A stretch of DNA of 64,000 nucleotides from Odontesthes bonariensis (Eukaryota; Chordata; Actinopteri; Atheriniformes; Atherinopsidae), in contig NC_134526.1 of assembly GCF_027942865.1 (NCBI RefSeq), positions 19,263,784-19,327,783 on the forward strand, written 5' to 3'. Position numbers and translations under genes: made by a program. The notes beneath the pieces are model-generated. The model was not told the origin of the DNA and ran no database searches. It saw only the letters and a list, made by a program, of their open reading frames with translations. Shown here piece after piece: positions 63,088 to 64,000 of this stretch. Every line of letters starts with the position of its first letter. The stretch's first letter is position 1.

Positions 63088-63527
63088 TGTGTCTTGCACA
63101 GTAATACACTGCTGTGTCCTCGGTCTTCAGACTGTTCATCTGTAGATAGACTTTGCTGCTGGAGTCATCTCTGGAGATGGTGAATCGGCCCTGGACTGAC
63201 TGGGAGTAATATTTAGAACTACTGCCTGTGTGTACAAAAGCGATCCACTCCAGTCCTTTTCCAGGAGCCTGTCGAACCCAGTCCATGGGATAGCTGCTGA
63301 ATGTGAATCCAGAGCCTGTACAGGTCAGCCTATGGGATTCTCCAGGCCTTTTGATAACTGGTTCAGACTCTGTCAGGGTCTGTCCAGCAACACCTGTCAA
63401 GAGAATTTAGACAAAATCTAGTGAAATACGCTAATGGCACAAACAAAATCTATGCAGGATTAGGTTCAATAAACATTTCACCTGCGCAGCAGATATATAA
63501 GAGCAGCAGTCCTGTCCAAACAGTCAT
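63088..63527 (-). CDS. V30: IGHV segment, family A, apparently functional
   Basis: Leader exon 63482-63527 ([16 protein letters not shown]), intron 88 bp, V exon 63088-63393. Open through [20 protein letters not shown]1 [26 protein letters not shown]2 [11 protein letters not shown] and YYCARHTQ. The frame and RSS are intact and it is close to V26. Confidence 0.94.
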
Positions 63528-63602
63528 TGTGTTAAGGTGAGTGTTCACTGTTATCTGCCATCCTGTGTGCAGCCAGATAAGTAGAGATGTAAGACATGTA
63601 GG

Positions 63603-63610
63603 TTTTGCAT
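63603..63610 (-). promoter_or_regulatory. V30 octamer ATGCAAAA
   Basis: ATGCAAAA on minus beside GAGGAGGAGTCA. Confidence 0.8.
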
Positions 63611-63799
63611 TGACTCCTCCTCACAGGAAGAATACAGCTCCATCAGATTTGAATCCGTTATGAAACCAAATTGATTTTAATGTGCTGATAACACACATTA
63701 GCATGATAACGTGCCAGTAACACATGGATAACACACAATTTTTTCGTCAGGAGGCTAAAATAACATATAGACATGTTTTTAGATCTAGGTGCAGGTAAA

Positions 63800-64000
63800 G
63801 ATATGATTTGAAAAAGAAAAGCCACTTTCGATTATCTCAGTGTCCGCTCCAGATGATTCATCCAGAATATCTTAGGTCTGTCAGAGAAGCAAAGAGGTTC
63901 TGACAAAACTATTATTTGATACTCTCAGATGGAAAGGTTTTGATCATTCAAATGCACATAATTTATCATAAGATTATCAAGTCTTAATGCAAGAACGATA
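63800..64000. repeat. Sister of the V25 breakpoint sequence
   Basis: Upstream flank of V30; its copy is fused to V25 at 53661-53861. The homology runs to the window edge, so its full length is unknown. Confidence 0.92.

Noticed and set aside
1-64000. D, J or constant-region genes
   Set aside because: No 12-bp-spacer signals, J-type WG.G motif or constant-domain exon noticed; a systematic scan was not possible by eye.
1-64000. tRNA, rRNA or CRISPR-like arrays
   Set aside because: None seen. The regular repetition here is of V genes and transposons, not short spaced repeats.

Overview
This window is part of a fish (teleost) immunoglobulin heavy-chain variable (IGHV) locus. The host assignment is inference. 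It rests on two things seen directly: dozens of V segments with fish-like frameworks, and a repeat set typical of teleosts (an L1-clade LINE, a second non-LTR element, several hAT-type elements with 8-bp target duplications, and solo-LTR-like copies). I cannot name the species.

Every V segment reads on the minus strand, so the D, J and constant genes should lie beyond position 1. I saw no D, J or C exon and no 12-bp-spacer signal here, although I did not search exhaustively. Each intact V has the same plan, read on the minus strand: octamer promoter, a short leader exon of 43 to 55 bp ending in phase 1, an intron of about 80 to 130 bp, a V exon of about 300 bp (FR1 Cys, FR2 Trp, FR3 YYC), then a 3' recombination signal (heptamer, 22/23-bp spacer, nonamer). 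On the plus strand that signal appears to the left of the V exon. I count 21 segments that look functional, about nine nearly complete pseudogenes, and many small relics.

I use window-local family labels. A has FR1 of the [10 protein letters not shown] type with [13 protein letters not shown]2 has [11 protein letters not shown] with [15 protein letters not shown] has KCEQLTQPASVTVQPGQ with WIRQPAGKGLEW. C has HSIDLIQPES with WIRQREGK. D has ITRDNSN and [11 protein letters not shown] and survives only as relics. Apparently functional counts are A 9, A2 3, B 8, C 1, D 0.

Layout. 0-5 kb: family A genes with small relics. 5.8-10.6 kb and 11.65-16.4 kb: a tandem duplication of about 4.8 kb carrying one B, one A and one C gene per copy, with different copies inactivated. 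17-25 kb: sparse A and C genes, many relics, a hAT element inside a dead V, and a V-less promoter-leader-RSS cassette. 25.8-31 kb: B genes with a 2.2-kb tandem duplication. 31-36.3 kb: mixed genes. 36.5-37.85 kb: a CpG-rich solo LTR. 37.9-61 kb: a repeated A2-B-dead A2-dead D module present in several copies. One copy is split by a full-length L1 (40.56-46.47 kb) and by a 5'-truncated second LINE (46.76-49.53 kb); the sister copies keep the empty sites. 53.4-55.4 kb: a truncated V fused to foreign flank, followed by nested DNA elements. 55.9-63.5 kb: more A, B and A2 genes.

The V segments act as alternative cassettes. One is joined to D-J by RAG in each B cell, and all sharing one orientation predicts deletional joining. 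The locus evolves by birth and death through tandem duplication, and the mobile elements record the order of events.
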